Source of the DNA: CAZEQD01 sp964514305
Lineage (GTDB): Bacteria > Acidobacteriota > Aminicenantia > Aminicenantales > Aminicenantaceae
Assembly: GCA_964514305.1 (NCBI GenBank)
Contig: CAZEQD010000005.1
Location: forward strand, 1-62,030
Direction of reading: 5' to 3'
DNA: 62,030 nucleotides
Under the pieces are notes generated by a model. The model ran no database searches. It saw only the letters and a program-made list of their open reading frames with translations, and was not told the origin of the DNA. The translations under genes and the position numbers were made by a program. Positions 54,924-62,030 of this stretch are shown one piece after another. Each line of letters starts with the position of its first letter. Position 1 is the stretch's first letter.

Positions 54924-56907
54924 TTTTAACTTTTCTGTTTATAGGGACTTTGATAGTGAAGGTAGTTCCTTTGCCCAGTTCACTCTCAACTTCGATTTCT
55001 CCCTCATGCTTCTGAATAATACTGTAACAAACGGCTAGCCCTAATCCTGTTCCAGTTCCTACCTGCTTAGTAGTAAAAAAAGGCTCGAAAAGCCGGGGTT
55101 TATCTTCTTCCTTTATACCATGACCTGTATCTGTAATAGAAATATTTACATATTTATTATTTTCATCTAAATATGTCCTGATCGAGAGCACCCCATTTCC
55201 CTCCATGGCGTCCACCGCATTGAGGATGATATTAATGAAGACCTGTTGAAGCTGGGCTCTATCAGCAATTATATGAGGGAGAGAGGGAGAATATTTTTTC
55301 TCAATTTTTATATTTTGAAAAATGGCTTGAGATACTAAGAAATTAATTGTGCTTTCTAAAACACTATTAACATCAATCTCAGTTGTTTCAGGTTCTTTTG
55401 GTCGTGCAAACTGAAGCAGACCTTTAACTATATCTTTACAACGAGTGGTTTCCTTAACGATTTTCTCTAAATTTTTATAACGCGGATCGCTTTTATCTGT
55501 ATCCTCCAAAAGAAGGTGGCCATAAATGAGTATTCCTCCTAAAGGATTATTGATTTCATGGGCAACTCCAGCAGCTAATTTTCCCAAAGAGGCCAACTTT
55601 TCATGCTGGATTAAATGGGCCTGCATTTCTCTTATTTCCTTAGTTCGTTCCTCTACTTTTTTCTCTAGTGTTTTTCCCCACTCGACAAGTTTCTCATTAG
55701 CTTTCCTCAGCTCTTCTATCATCTTATTAAAAGAATCAGCTAATAAACCAACCTCGTCTTTTGATTTTACCTCAAGTTTGTGAGATAAATCGCCTTTGGC
55801 AATTTCCTCTGTAGCCACAACCATCTGTCTTAATGGATTGATGATTCTAGTGGTGGAAAAATAAAGAATTACCAATAATAAGATCACAAAGAGACCGGCA
55901 ATAAGAGTAAAAGTTGCCATAACTCTTTTGGTGATATCAATATAGGGTCTTTCCAGCATTCCAACATAAAGGATGCCAATGATCTTACTGTTTATGTCTT
56001 TTATGGGTTCGTAAGCAGTTATATACCAATCATTAACAACAAAAGCTCTGTGAATCCATGATTTACCTTCCAAAAGAACAGCATCATTTACCTCTTTAGA
56101 AACTCGAGTGCCAATAGCTCTTTCTCCTTTTTCATTTTTTACATTGGTTGAAATACGCAAATCATTCTGAAAAATAGTAACCGTCCCAATTTCCCGCCCC
56201 TTATATTTTTCCCCCTTATAAACTATCTCTTTGACACGATCAACAATTTCATAATTCCTGTTGAGTAATACCCCACCATACAAAACCCCCAACACTTTAT
56301 CTTCTTGGTCTAAATCTAAAATTGAAGAAGCAGCTTTCAGCATCAAGCCGTTTTCTTCATGATCTTCAGGCCGAAGAGCTGCCTTAGGTGTCTCCACAAA
56401 TCTTATATAAGCTTTTCTAGCCAGATCTTTGCCCTCTTTAAGAAGCTCCTGGCGGGAAACAATTTGAGGATAAGCATAGTTACCTCCGTTGAGAGCTCTT
56501 CTTATTATCTCATCCTGGGATTGATCATCTCCCACTATATCAGGATTCCTGGTTCTAATAATCACCTGCCCTCGGTGATCAGTTAAAGTAAGCATGTCTA
56601 ATCCATATCGGTTCCTTACTCGTGTTAGATATCTTTGAAGAATATCTCTTCGATTATCTCTCAGGGCTTCCCTGATGCTTTCTCTCTCTCCAGTACAAAC
56701 TACAATCTTTTTTATATCATTAAGTTTTTCATTGAAAACCATCCAGGCTGCCGACAGGTCATGCTTTACTTTCAATTGAGCCTGAGAAATAATGGTATTT
56801 TTGACCAACCGCGAACCAAAGACTAAAGACAAAAGGCCACCCATAATAATCACAACAAGAAAACTAATGATCAGCTTTATTCTTAGAGATAATGGCCTAA
56901 AAGTCAT
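54916..56907 (-). CDS. Cache-HAMP sensor histidine kinase, partner of the sigma-54 activator
   Basis: A 663-residue kinase of the same length and architecture as the one at 42055-44046: helix (about 12-32), periplasmic Cache sensor with GVLYGGVLLNRNYEIVDRVK, second helix (about 330-352), HAMP, HisKA with AAGVAHEINNPLGGIL, and HATPase (DTGHGIKEEDKPRLFEPFFT). The shared sensor means both kinases probably see the same or a related periplasmic ligand. It is upstream of and overlaps the activator gene, forming a classical two-component pair. Confidence 0.9.
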   Translation of the reverse strand: MTFRPLSLRIKLIISFLVVIIMGGLLSLVFGSRLVKNTIISQAQLKVKHDLSAAWMVFNEKLNDIKKIVVCTGERESIREALRDNRRDILQRYLTRVRNRYGLDMLTLTDHRGQVIIRTRNPDIVGDDQSQDEIIRRALNGGNYAYPQIVSRQELLKEGKDLARKAYIRFVETPKAALRPEDHEENGLMLKAASSILDLDQEDKVLGVLYGGVLLNRNYEIVDRVKEIVYKGEKYKGREIGTVTIFQNDLRISTNVKNEKGERAIGTRVSKEVNDAVLLEGKSWIHRAFVVNDWYITAYEPIKDINSKIIGILYVGMLERPYIDITKRVMATFTLIAGLFVILLLVILYFSTTRIINPLRQMVVATEEIAKGDLSHKLEVKSKDEVGLLADSFNKMIEELRKANEKLVEWGKTLEKKVEERTKEIREMQAHLIQHEKLASLGKLAAGVAHEINNPLGGILIYGHLLLEDTDKSDPRYKNLEKIVKETTRCKDIVKGLLQFARPKEPETTEIDVNSVLESTINFLVSQAIFQNIKIEKKYSPSLPHIIADRAQLQQVFINIILNAVDAMEGNGVLSIRTYLDENNKYVNISITDTGHGIKEEDKPRLFEPFFTTKQVGTGTGLGLAVCYSIIQKHEGEIEVESELGKGTTFTIKVPINRKVKNE

Positions 56908-57154
56908 GATAAATTCACTAGAAAATTTATTTCTATGATTAAATATACTAAAAATAATGCATTCAATAAAGAGCTAGTTTACAATTTTGTTCGCAATTTT
57001 TGAGGAGTACAAATCTAAGCGATAACTTCGACTTGCCTCACTGATTGCGACTCTCCTAATGCTTTAATTAGACTAATAATATTTTTTCTATAGCCATTGG
57101 AAGATGCTTACCACAATTCTAGAGTTTTAGCCTTAGCTTTGGTAAAATATTAAC

Positions 57155-57340
57155 GTGGAAAAAAGGATAAAAAAATTAACCATTGAGGAAGCCGAAAAAG
57201 AAGATATCACTTACTGGAAGTCAAAAACCTCTGAAGAAAAACTTGATGCACTTCAGCATTTGAGAGAAATTTACTATGGTTTAAACAATGAAAGTCGAAA
57301 AGGATTTCAGAGAATTTATCGCATTATTAAACAGGCATGA
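57155..57340 (+). CDS. Small partner of nucleotidyltransferase (antitoxin-like)
   Basis: A 61-residue, highly charged helical protein (RRLxAL-like EEKLDALQHLREIYYGLN, ending RKGFQRIYRIIKQA). Small proteins with this LREIYY...QRVYR pattern are repeatedly encoded just before DUF6036/AbiEii-like nucleotidyltransferases. The gene overlaps the next one by 53 bases. Start GTG/ATG choice is uncertain because the site reads aacgtggaaaaaagg. Confidence 0.5.
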   Translation: MEKRIKKLTIEEAEKEDITYWKSKTSEEKLDALQHLREIYYGLNNESRKGFQRIYRIIKQA

Positions 57341-57734
57341 TGTCCACTACTTAATTATCGGGGGATTTGCCTATAGTTTTTATGCAGAACCCCGTTATAC
57401 CAAAGATATCGATATTTTAATAGAACAGTCCAAGAAGAACGCTAAAAAAATCTTAGATGCCCTCAAAGATTTTGGTTTTACTGATATCGGCTTGACTGAA
57501 AAAGACTTCCTAGAGAGTGGACAGGTTATTCAACTGGGAGTTGCTCCTGTTAGAATAGATATTCTGACTTCGATTAAAGGAATGGATTTCCAAAAATTCT
57601 GGAAGAATCGGGTCGTCGGGCGCTACGGCGACATCGATGTCTTCTTTATTTCTAAACAAGACTTGATAAAATGTAAACGAGCTTCAGGAAGAAAACAAGA
57701 CCTGGCTGATATTGAAAAATTAGAAAATATGTGA
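57288..57734 (+). CDS. Nucleotidyltransferase (AbiEii/MNT-like)
   Basis: A 148-residue protein with the nucleotidyltransferase signature GGFAYSFYAEPRYTKDIDIL: a GG followed by a DxD-type Asp pair, and a third acidic position in VRIDILTSI. Family members act as toxins or resistance proteins that add nucleotides to RNA or protein. The 53-base overlap with the small upstream gene suggests a two-gene toxin-antitoxin-like unit; this is inference. Confidence 0.7.
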   Translation: MKVEKDFREFIALLNRHDVHYLIIGGFAYSFYAEPRYTKDIDILIEQSKKNAKKILDALKDFGFTDIGLTEKDFLESGQVIQLGVAPVRIDILTSIKGMDFQKFWKNRVVGRYGDIDVFFISKQDLIKCKRASGRKQDLADIEKLENM

Positions 57735-58248
57735 CGATAACAAGATAGAGTTTCCACCCCTCTGAAGCTAGATCAAAACAAATATTTTAGTCAATCCTCA
57801 CAAGATCACCTTCTTATTCTCTATCTCAAGTTCCTTTTTTTTGCTGAAAGACCTTTCTTCCCTCCTTTTTGCCCAGTGCAGACTTCTGTTGGATGCTAAA
57901 ATATAGGATCAGCTTATCTTATAATTCTCTTTTTGACTGGGAAGAAAAGCCAGAGTGATTTCGACCTATTTGGGGCCTCAGGGTGTTTCTTTGAAGCGGC
58001 CGAGGGCCAAAAGCTTGGCTTGACATTTCTTGGTGGGGTGATTTATTCTTCTTCTGATTAATTGAAAAGCTAAATAGGTACAAAAATTCTCACCCCAAAG
58101 TGCAGCTTAAAAATCAATTTCAAACATATTGAATTCCGGCCTTCTTATCGCCTTCTTAACCCTTCCAACCAATATTGTGGTTTTTGTGGCTGAGCACTTG
58201 GCAGCGGCTGGCGCCCTATGATTAAAACATAAATCATGAGAGGAGAGC
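57735..58248. other. Intergenic region before the peptide transporter
   Basis: A 514-base gap with no gene recognised. A possible promoter is ttgaca at about 58020 with a TTATTC-like -10 17 bases on, about 190 bases before the transporter start. Confidence 0.3.
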
Positions 58249-59535
58249 ATGGATAAACGGACACCTTTTCCGGGCGTTATTTGGGTAGCAAACTCGATCG
58301 AAGTCCTGGAGCGTTTCGCCTACTACGGTATTTACATTCCCTTCGGAATTTACATGCAGCAGCTCGGCTTTTCCGCCGGAGAGCTGGGCGTTGTCCAGAG
58401 TATTTTTCTGTTTTTTTCCTACGGAGTCCCTGTCATCTCAGGCACTTTTGCTGACCGCTTCGGCTTCAAAAAAGTCTTAATAATTTCTTACCTGGCCTAC
58501 CTGCCCTCAATTCTGCTTCTGATCTTTACCCGATCTTTTTCAGGAATCGCCTTGACCATGCTCAGCATCGGCCTGGCCGCAGGAATTTTCAAACCATTGA
58601 TTGCAGGTACTGTTCGAGCTGTGACTGACAAAACGAACAAGACTCTGGGCTTTGGTATCTTCTACCAGATGGTAAATATAGGAGCCTCTTTCGGACCGAT
58701 TGTTATGGGTAAACTCAGAGTCATATCTTGGAATACGGCCTTTGTAGCTGGGGCTGTTGCTATTGGCTTGATGCTCCTCATCACTCTCCTTTTTTACAAA
58801 GAGCCTGAACGTAAGATTGAAGGTCTCACCCTGGGAAAGAAATTCAAAGATATCCTTATTGCCTTTTCTGATTGGAAATTTGCAGTTTTCATCATTCTTC
58901 TAGGTTTGTTTTTCTGGCTTCCATTTTGGGCCTTTTTCAACTTGTGCGCCTTATATATAGACAGCAGTATTAATACAGCCCAGCTTTACCTCAACATCAA
59001 GGCCATTTTCGGAGCTGGTTTAGCCAACTTTTTATCTCATGATGTGGATGGGGTGAGGAAAGTTTTAGGTGAGACGATTTCCCATACTGGCTACATTATT
59101 ATGATCTTCCAGTTTCTGGTCTCCAGGGTAGTAGAGCGGTTTAAAGCTATTCCTGCTTTTCTTTCTGGTTTGTTCCTGGCTGCTGTGGGCTTGGTTATTC
59201 TGGGATATGCCCGCATCTCGGCTCCGGCCTTCATCTTTCTCGGCATTTTCTTCTTCGCTGTAGGAGAGATGGTCTCCTCTCCCCGGATACAAGAATACAT
59301 CACCTGGATTGCTCCCAAGGAAAAAGCCGGTCTTTACATGGGATTAAACTTTCTAGCCCTGCTCATTGGTTCTGCCCTGAGCGGGGTGACCTACACTTCC
59401 CTTTTCGGCATTTTCCGCAAGGGAGGACATCCCGAGTTTATCTGGTTCACGCTGGCCGCTCATCTTATCCTGGGAATAGGCTTCATCCTTGTTTTTATAA
59501 AGATAGCAGGCGAATTCAAAGAGAGGGAGGAGTAA
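58249..59535 (+). CDS. MFS transporter of POT/PTR type (peptide:H+ symporter)
   Basis: A 428-residue inner-membrane protein with 11-12 helices. The N-terminal VLERFAYYGIYIPFGIYMQQ carries the ExxxxYG signature of proton-dependent oligopeptide transporters, followed by GTFADRFGFKK in the loop after helix 2. A good ribosome binding site (gagaggagag) precedes the ATG. The M24 peptidase gene begins 19 bases later, so the pair would import small peptides and cut them. Confidence 0.8.
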   Translation: MDKRTPFPGVIWVANSIEVLERFAYYGIYIPFGIYMQQLGFSAGELGVVQSIFLFFSYGVPVISGTFADRFGFKKVLIISYLAYLPSILLLIFTRSFSGIALTMLSIGLAAGIFKPLIAGTVRAVTDKTNKTLGFGIFYQMVNIGASFGPIVMGKLRVISWNTAFVAGAVAIGLMLLITLLFYKEPERKIEGLTLGKKFKDILIAFSDWKFAVFIILLGLFFWLPFWAFFNLCALYIDSSINTAQLYLNIKAIFGAGLANFLSHDVDGVRKVLGETISHTGYIIMIFQFLVSRVVERFKAIPAFLSGLFLAAVGLVILGYARISAPAFIFLGIFFFAVGEMVSSPRIQEYITWIAPKEKAGLYMGLNFLALLIGSALSGVTYTSLFGIFRKGGHPEFIWFTLAAHLILGIGFILVFIKIAGEFKEREE

Positions 59536-59554
59536 AAAAAGAAAAGAGGAGGTT

Positions 59555-60739
59555 ATGATGCTTATAAGGGAAAAAGTTAACCAGGCTATCCAAATTTTGA
59601 AGGAGTATGAAATAGACTGCTGGATTACTTTTGTCCGCGAGAGCAGCATCATGCACGACCCGATGCTGGATTTCCTCATTCAGTCGGATGTCACCTGGCA
59701 TTCGGCTTTTATTCTTACCAACACTGGCCAAACCTACGCTATTGTGGGACAGATGGATGCCCAGACCATTGAAGACCTGGGAGTTTACGACCATGTACTC
59801 AGTTACGTTAAAGGCATAAAAGAGCAGCTCTGCCAGACAATCAAAAAGCTTAATCCCTCTAAGATCGCGGTCAACTACTCCCGAGACAGTGAAATTAGCG
59901 ACGGCCTGACTCATGGTATGTATATGACGCTCTCTGAATTTCTTTCAGAAATTGGATATGCAGACAGGATCATCTCGGCTGAGAAAGTAACCTCAAGCCT
60001 TAGGGCCAGAAAGACATCCACAGAATTGGCCCGCATCAAAAAGGCCATCCACCAAACAATGGCCATTATTGAGAAAGCCGCTTCTTTTATTGCGCCTGGC
60101 CGCAGTGAAAAGGAGATCGCTGCCTTCATGATCGCCGAGGTGGAGAAGCGAGGCCTGGATTTTGCCTGGGAAAAGTCCCACTGCCCGGCTGTTTTCACAG
60201 GGCCTGAAACCGCCGAGGCTCATTATAGGCCCACCGAACGAAAGGTGGAGAGGGGTCACATCCTCAACATGGATTTCGGCGTCAAGGTCGAGGGCTACTG
60301 CTCTGATATCCAGCGCACCTTCTACGTCCTCAGAGAAGAGGAGAATGAGCCGCCTGAGGAAGTCCAGAAGGGATTTGAGACTATTGTCACGGCTATCGAA
60401 AAGGCCCGCCAGTCCATTCGACCTGGAGTCCAGGGTCTGGCTGTCGATAAGGCTGCCAGAGATTACATCACCTCCCAGGGGTATAAGGAGTTCCCCCACG
60501 CTCTGGGCCATCAGGTAGGGCGCTTTGCCCACGATGGCACAGCCCTCCTCGGTCCGGCCTGGGAAAAATATGCTCAGAAGCCGTTTCTGCCTCTTGAGAC
60601 GGGCATGGTCTTCACAATTGAACCCAGGTTAAAAGTTCCAAAACATGGCATCGTAACTATCGAAGAGATGGTAGTTGTAGAGGAAGACGGTGCCGAATTT
60701 CTGGCTCCGCCTCAGACAAAACTTCTCCTGATTAAGTAA
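59555..60739 (+). CDS. M24 family Xaa-Pro-type aminopeptidase
   Basis: A 394-residue cytoplasmic metallopeptidase. A creatinase-like N-domain (1-160) precedes the pita-bread catalytic domain. The five dinuclear metal ligands are visible: Asp in NMDFGVKV, Asp in YCSDIQRTF, His in HALGHQVG, Glu in TIEPRL and Glu in TIEEMVVV. It releases N-terminal residues, probably next to proline, from peptides imported by the adjacent POT-type transporter. Confidence 0.88.
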   Translation: MMLIREKVNQAIQILKEYEIDCWITFVRESSIMHDPMLDFLIQSDVTWHSAFILTNTGQTYAIVGQMDAQTIEDLGVYDHVLSYVKGIKEQLCQTIKKLNPSKIAVNYSRDSEISDGLTHGMYMTLSEFLSEIGYADRIISAEKVTSSLRARKTSTELARIKKAIHQTMAIIEKAASFIAPGRSEKEIAAFMIAEVEKRGLDFAWEKSHCPAVFTGPETAEAHYRPTERKVERGHILNMDFGVKVEGYCSDIQRTFYVLREEENEPPEEVQKGFETIVTAIEKARQSIRPGVQGLAVDKAARDYITSQGYKEFPHALGHQVGRFAHDGTALLGPAWEKYAQKPFLPLETGMVFTIEPRLKVPKHGIVTIEEMVVVEEDGAEFLAPPQTKLLLIK

Positions 60740-60812
60740 CGTTTTTAAAAGATAACTAAAGGCAGGAGCAAAAAATAACATTTAGATTTCTTTTCCACCT
60801 GCCTCTCATTCT

Positions 60813-61115
60813 GCCGGCCGCACGCCTTTTGAAAGAGATACGCCCTTTACTATAGGGGTAAAGCATAAAACCGAAAAGCCGCAGGATCCCCAAGAATTGA
60901 ATACCCAGATATCAGATGACCTCAGCCGGGTCATCATCAGATGCCTGGAAAAGGATAAGGAGAAAAGGTTTCAGAGTGCAGGTGAATTACGCTCTGAACT
61001 GATAGCCTCAGACCAGGGAATTCCAGCCACAGAAAAGCCTATTCCTAAACAGAAACCCCTCACTTCGCGGGAGTTCACAGTCAAGTTCAGCCTGCCTGGA
61101 CGACAGGCTGGCTGA
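60813..61115 (+). pseudogene. Serine/threonine protein kinase C-lobe fragment
   Basis: The frame starts in mid-domain with GRTPFERDTPFTIGVKHKTE and continues LNTQISDDLSRVIIRCLEKD and KRFQSAGELRSEL before a stop. These are the end of an eukaryotic-like Ser/Thr kinase domain (G.TPF..DT, L..II..CL.KDP..R.QSA.EL). The N-lobe, ATP site and HRD/DFG motifs are missing. The flanking region to 61388 holds a short palindrome (cagcctg / caggctg, about 61089-61111) and no intact gene. Confidence 0.65.
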
Positions 61116-61350
61116 CCGCATTATCCTACGCCGAATTAAGACTGAGTCATCCAGAGCGGGTGCTACCAACAGGAAAACGGCAATAAAAAGCAACGGATAC
61201 TACGGCTGCGAGCTGGGTTCAGGAACCTATACATTCAGCTCTGTATACAAATAAGGCTGATAAATTCGATCTGATAATACCTCTCTCATTGTGACAATGC
61301 GTGAAAAGTAGAGAAAGAAGGTAAAAAAATAAATATTAATGTTTTTTTTC

Positions 61351-61380
61351 TTGACAAATCCTCTATATTTTTACAATATT
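61351..61380 (+). promoter_or_regulatory. Candidate promoter of the TetR gene
   Basis: A perfect TTGACA at 61351-61356 is followed by AT-rich -10 candidates (TACAAT after 15 bases, AATATT after 18). The start codon is only about 10-15 bases beyond, so the transcript would be almost leaderless. Confidence 0.35.
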
Positions 61381-61388
61381 TAATAAAT

Positions 61389-62030
61389 ATGACTAATTTA
61401 GTAACTTTTTACAATTTTAGTAAATTTTCTCAATTGATTAGAAAAAGCAAAAAAGCTACTCAGCTAGTGGATGAAGCTGAGAAATTATTCCTCCGCTTTG
61501 GCCTGGAGAAAGTCTCGGTTGAAGAAATCTGCCACGTAGCCAAAGTAAGTAAAATGACTTTCTATCGCTATTTCCAGAACAAAATTCATCTCTTTCTTTT
61601 TATCATTAACCGCATTATGGCTCGAGCAGAAAAGAGATATTATAAGATTATGGCTCAGCAAGTCAGTTACCAAGAAAAAGTTCGGCAAATTGTCCAGATG
61701 AAAATTGAGATAAGCCAAGACTTTAGTTACCAGATGCTTAAGGAATACTTAAATAGTCCCTATCCGGAAATAAAAGCTTTCATCCATCAAAAAACCGAGG
61801 AATATTTCAACCTCTTTCTTAAAGACTTCCAAGAGGCTCAGCAAAGAGGTGAGATCAGGAAAAACATAAAACCTGAATTTATTCTTTACATTTTGAATCG
61901 GCTCGTTGACTTTGTGGGGGACGAGAATCTTCTTCAATATTATTCTTACCCCCAAGAACTAATTGAAGAGTTAATCAACTTCTTCTTTTTCGGTATTCTC
62001 TCCACTAAAACTGGGCTCTCCTTAAGAAAC
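61389..62030 (+). CDS. TetR family transcriptional regulator, 3' end outside window
   Basis: At least 214 residues, open to the right edge without a stop. The N-terminal helix-turn-helix has the TetR pattern LVDEAEKLFLRFGLEKVSVE followed by EICHVAKVSKMTFYRYFQNK. The C-terminal part is a helical ligand-binding domain of unknown effector. No Shine-Dalgarno sequence is seen before the ATG at 61389, so the true start may differ slightly. The genes it controls probably lie beyond the window. Confidence 0.8.
   Translation, partial: MTNLVTFYNFSKFSQLIRKSKKATQLVDEAEKLFLRFGLEKVSVEEICHVAKVSKMTFYRYFQNKIHLFLFIINRIMARAEKRYYKIMAQQVSYQEKVRQIVQMKIEISQDFSYQMLKEYLNSPYPEIKAFIHQKTEEYFNLFLKDFQEAQQRGEIRKNIKPEFILYILNRLVDFVGDENLLQYYSYPQELIEELINFFFFGILSTKTGLSLRN

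Noticed and set aside
1..62030. CRISPR array, rRNA operon, insertion sequence with transposase, prophage genes
   Set aside because: None seen on either strand; only short repeats without transposase genes.

Overview
The window comes from a diderm (Gram-negative) bacterium. It carries four TonB-dependent receptors, a porin, a CusCBA-type tripartite efflux remnant, lipoproteins and a large-subunit/small-subunit [NiFe] hydrogenase, at moderately AT-rich composition. Oar-like TonB receptors with carboxypeptidase-regulatory N-domains, decayed Ser/Thr kinase and MacB/FtsX-type permease fragments, DUF4097 DGSG-repeat proteins and an anaerobe-type hydrogenase fit best with an uncultivated Acidobacteriota/Aminicenantes-like lineage. 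That placement is inference from gene content; no rRNA or marker set is present.

Layout. 1-1.3 kb: 5' end of a secreted C69 dipeptidase, then decayed gene scraps (homoserine dehydrogenase, FtsX-like permease) and small repeats. 1.3-2 kb: B3/B4 tRNA-editing-like protein. 2.4-7.8 kb: a nickel island, with a five-gene operon (TonB receptor, ECF S-component, methyltransferase, EcfT, EcfA) behind a NikR-type operator and a divergently placed nikR gene. 7.9-10.2 kb: cobalamin riboswitch with an attenuator, then btuB. 10.3-19.6 kb: a DGSG-repeat protein and a heavy-metal region (TonB receptor, cusC-cusB-cusA) in which cusC is frameshifted and cusA is broken by two stops, a frameshift and a deletion. 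Two related small CxxC/SRSPPQI proteins flank the TonB receptor. 19.8-22.5 kb: Oar-like TonB receptor bracketed by 42-bp direct repeats. 23-37.7 kb: ordinary metabolic and transport genes (DUF711, MntP, M20 amidohydrolase, SSS symporter with DUF3311, lipoprotein, GH3 glycosidase, UvrA, RHH protein, TauE/SafE exporter, porin).

38-57 kb is the most interesting part: a hydrogen/redox signalling island. It holds a group 3b-type [NiFe] hydrogenase operon (beta, gamma, delta, alpha). The alpha (catalytic) subunit continues past its maturation cleavage site straight into a complete HycI-type maturation protease domain. Around it lie two paralogous Cache-HAMP histidine kinases, a sigma-54 enhancer-binding response regulator, a response regulator fused to a GcvH-like domain, a hybrid RR-kinase, two stand-alone receivers, a CoA-disulfide-reductase-like flavoprotein and a HEAT/P-loop/WD40 protein. 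Two sigma-54 (-24/-12) promoters, one before the hydrogenase operon and one before the receiver operon, each have the same palindrome TGGGG-N7-CCCC about 120 bp upstream. This suggests one enhancer-binding protein drives both.

57-62 kb: a nucleotidyltransferase/small-partner pair, a POT-type peptide transporter with an Xaa-Pro-type M24 peptidase, a Ser/Thr-kinase fragment and the 5' part of a TetR regulator cut by the window edge. The nickel island, NikR and the hydrogenase make functional sense together: nickel uptake supplies the [NiFe] active site.
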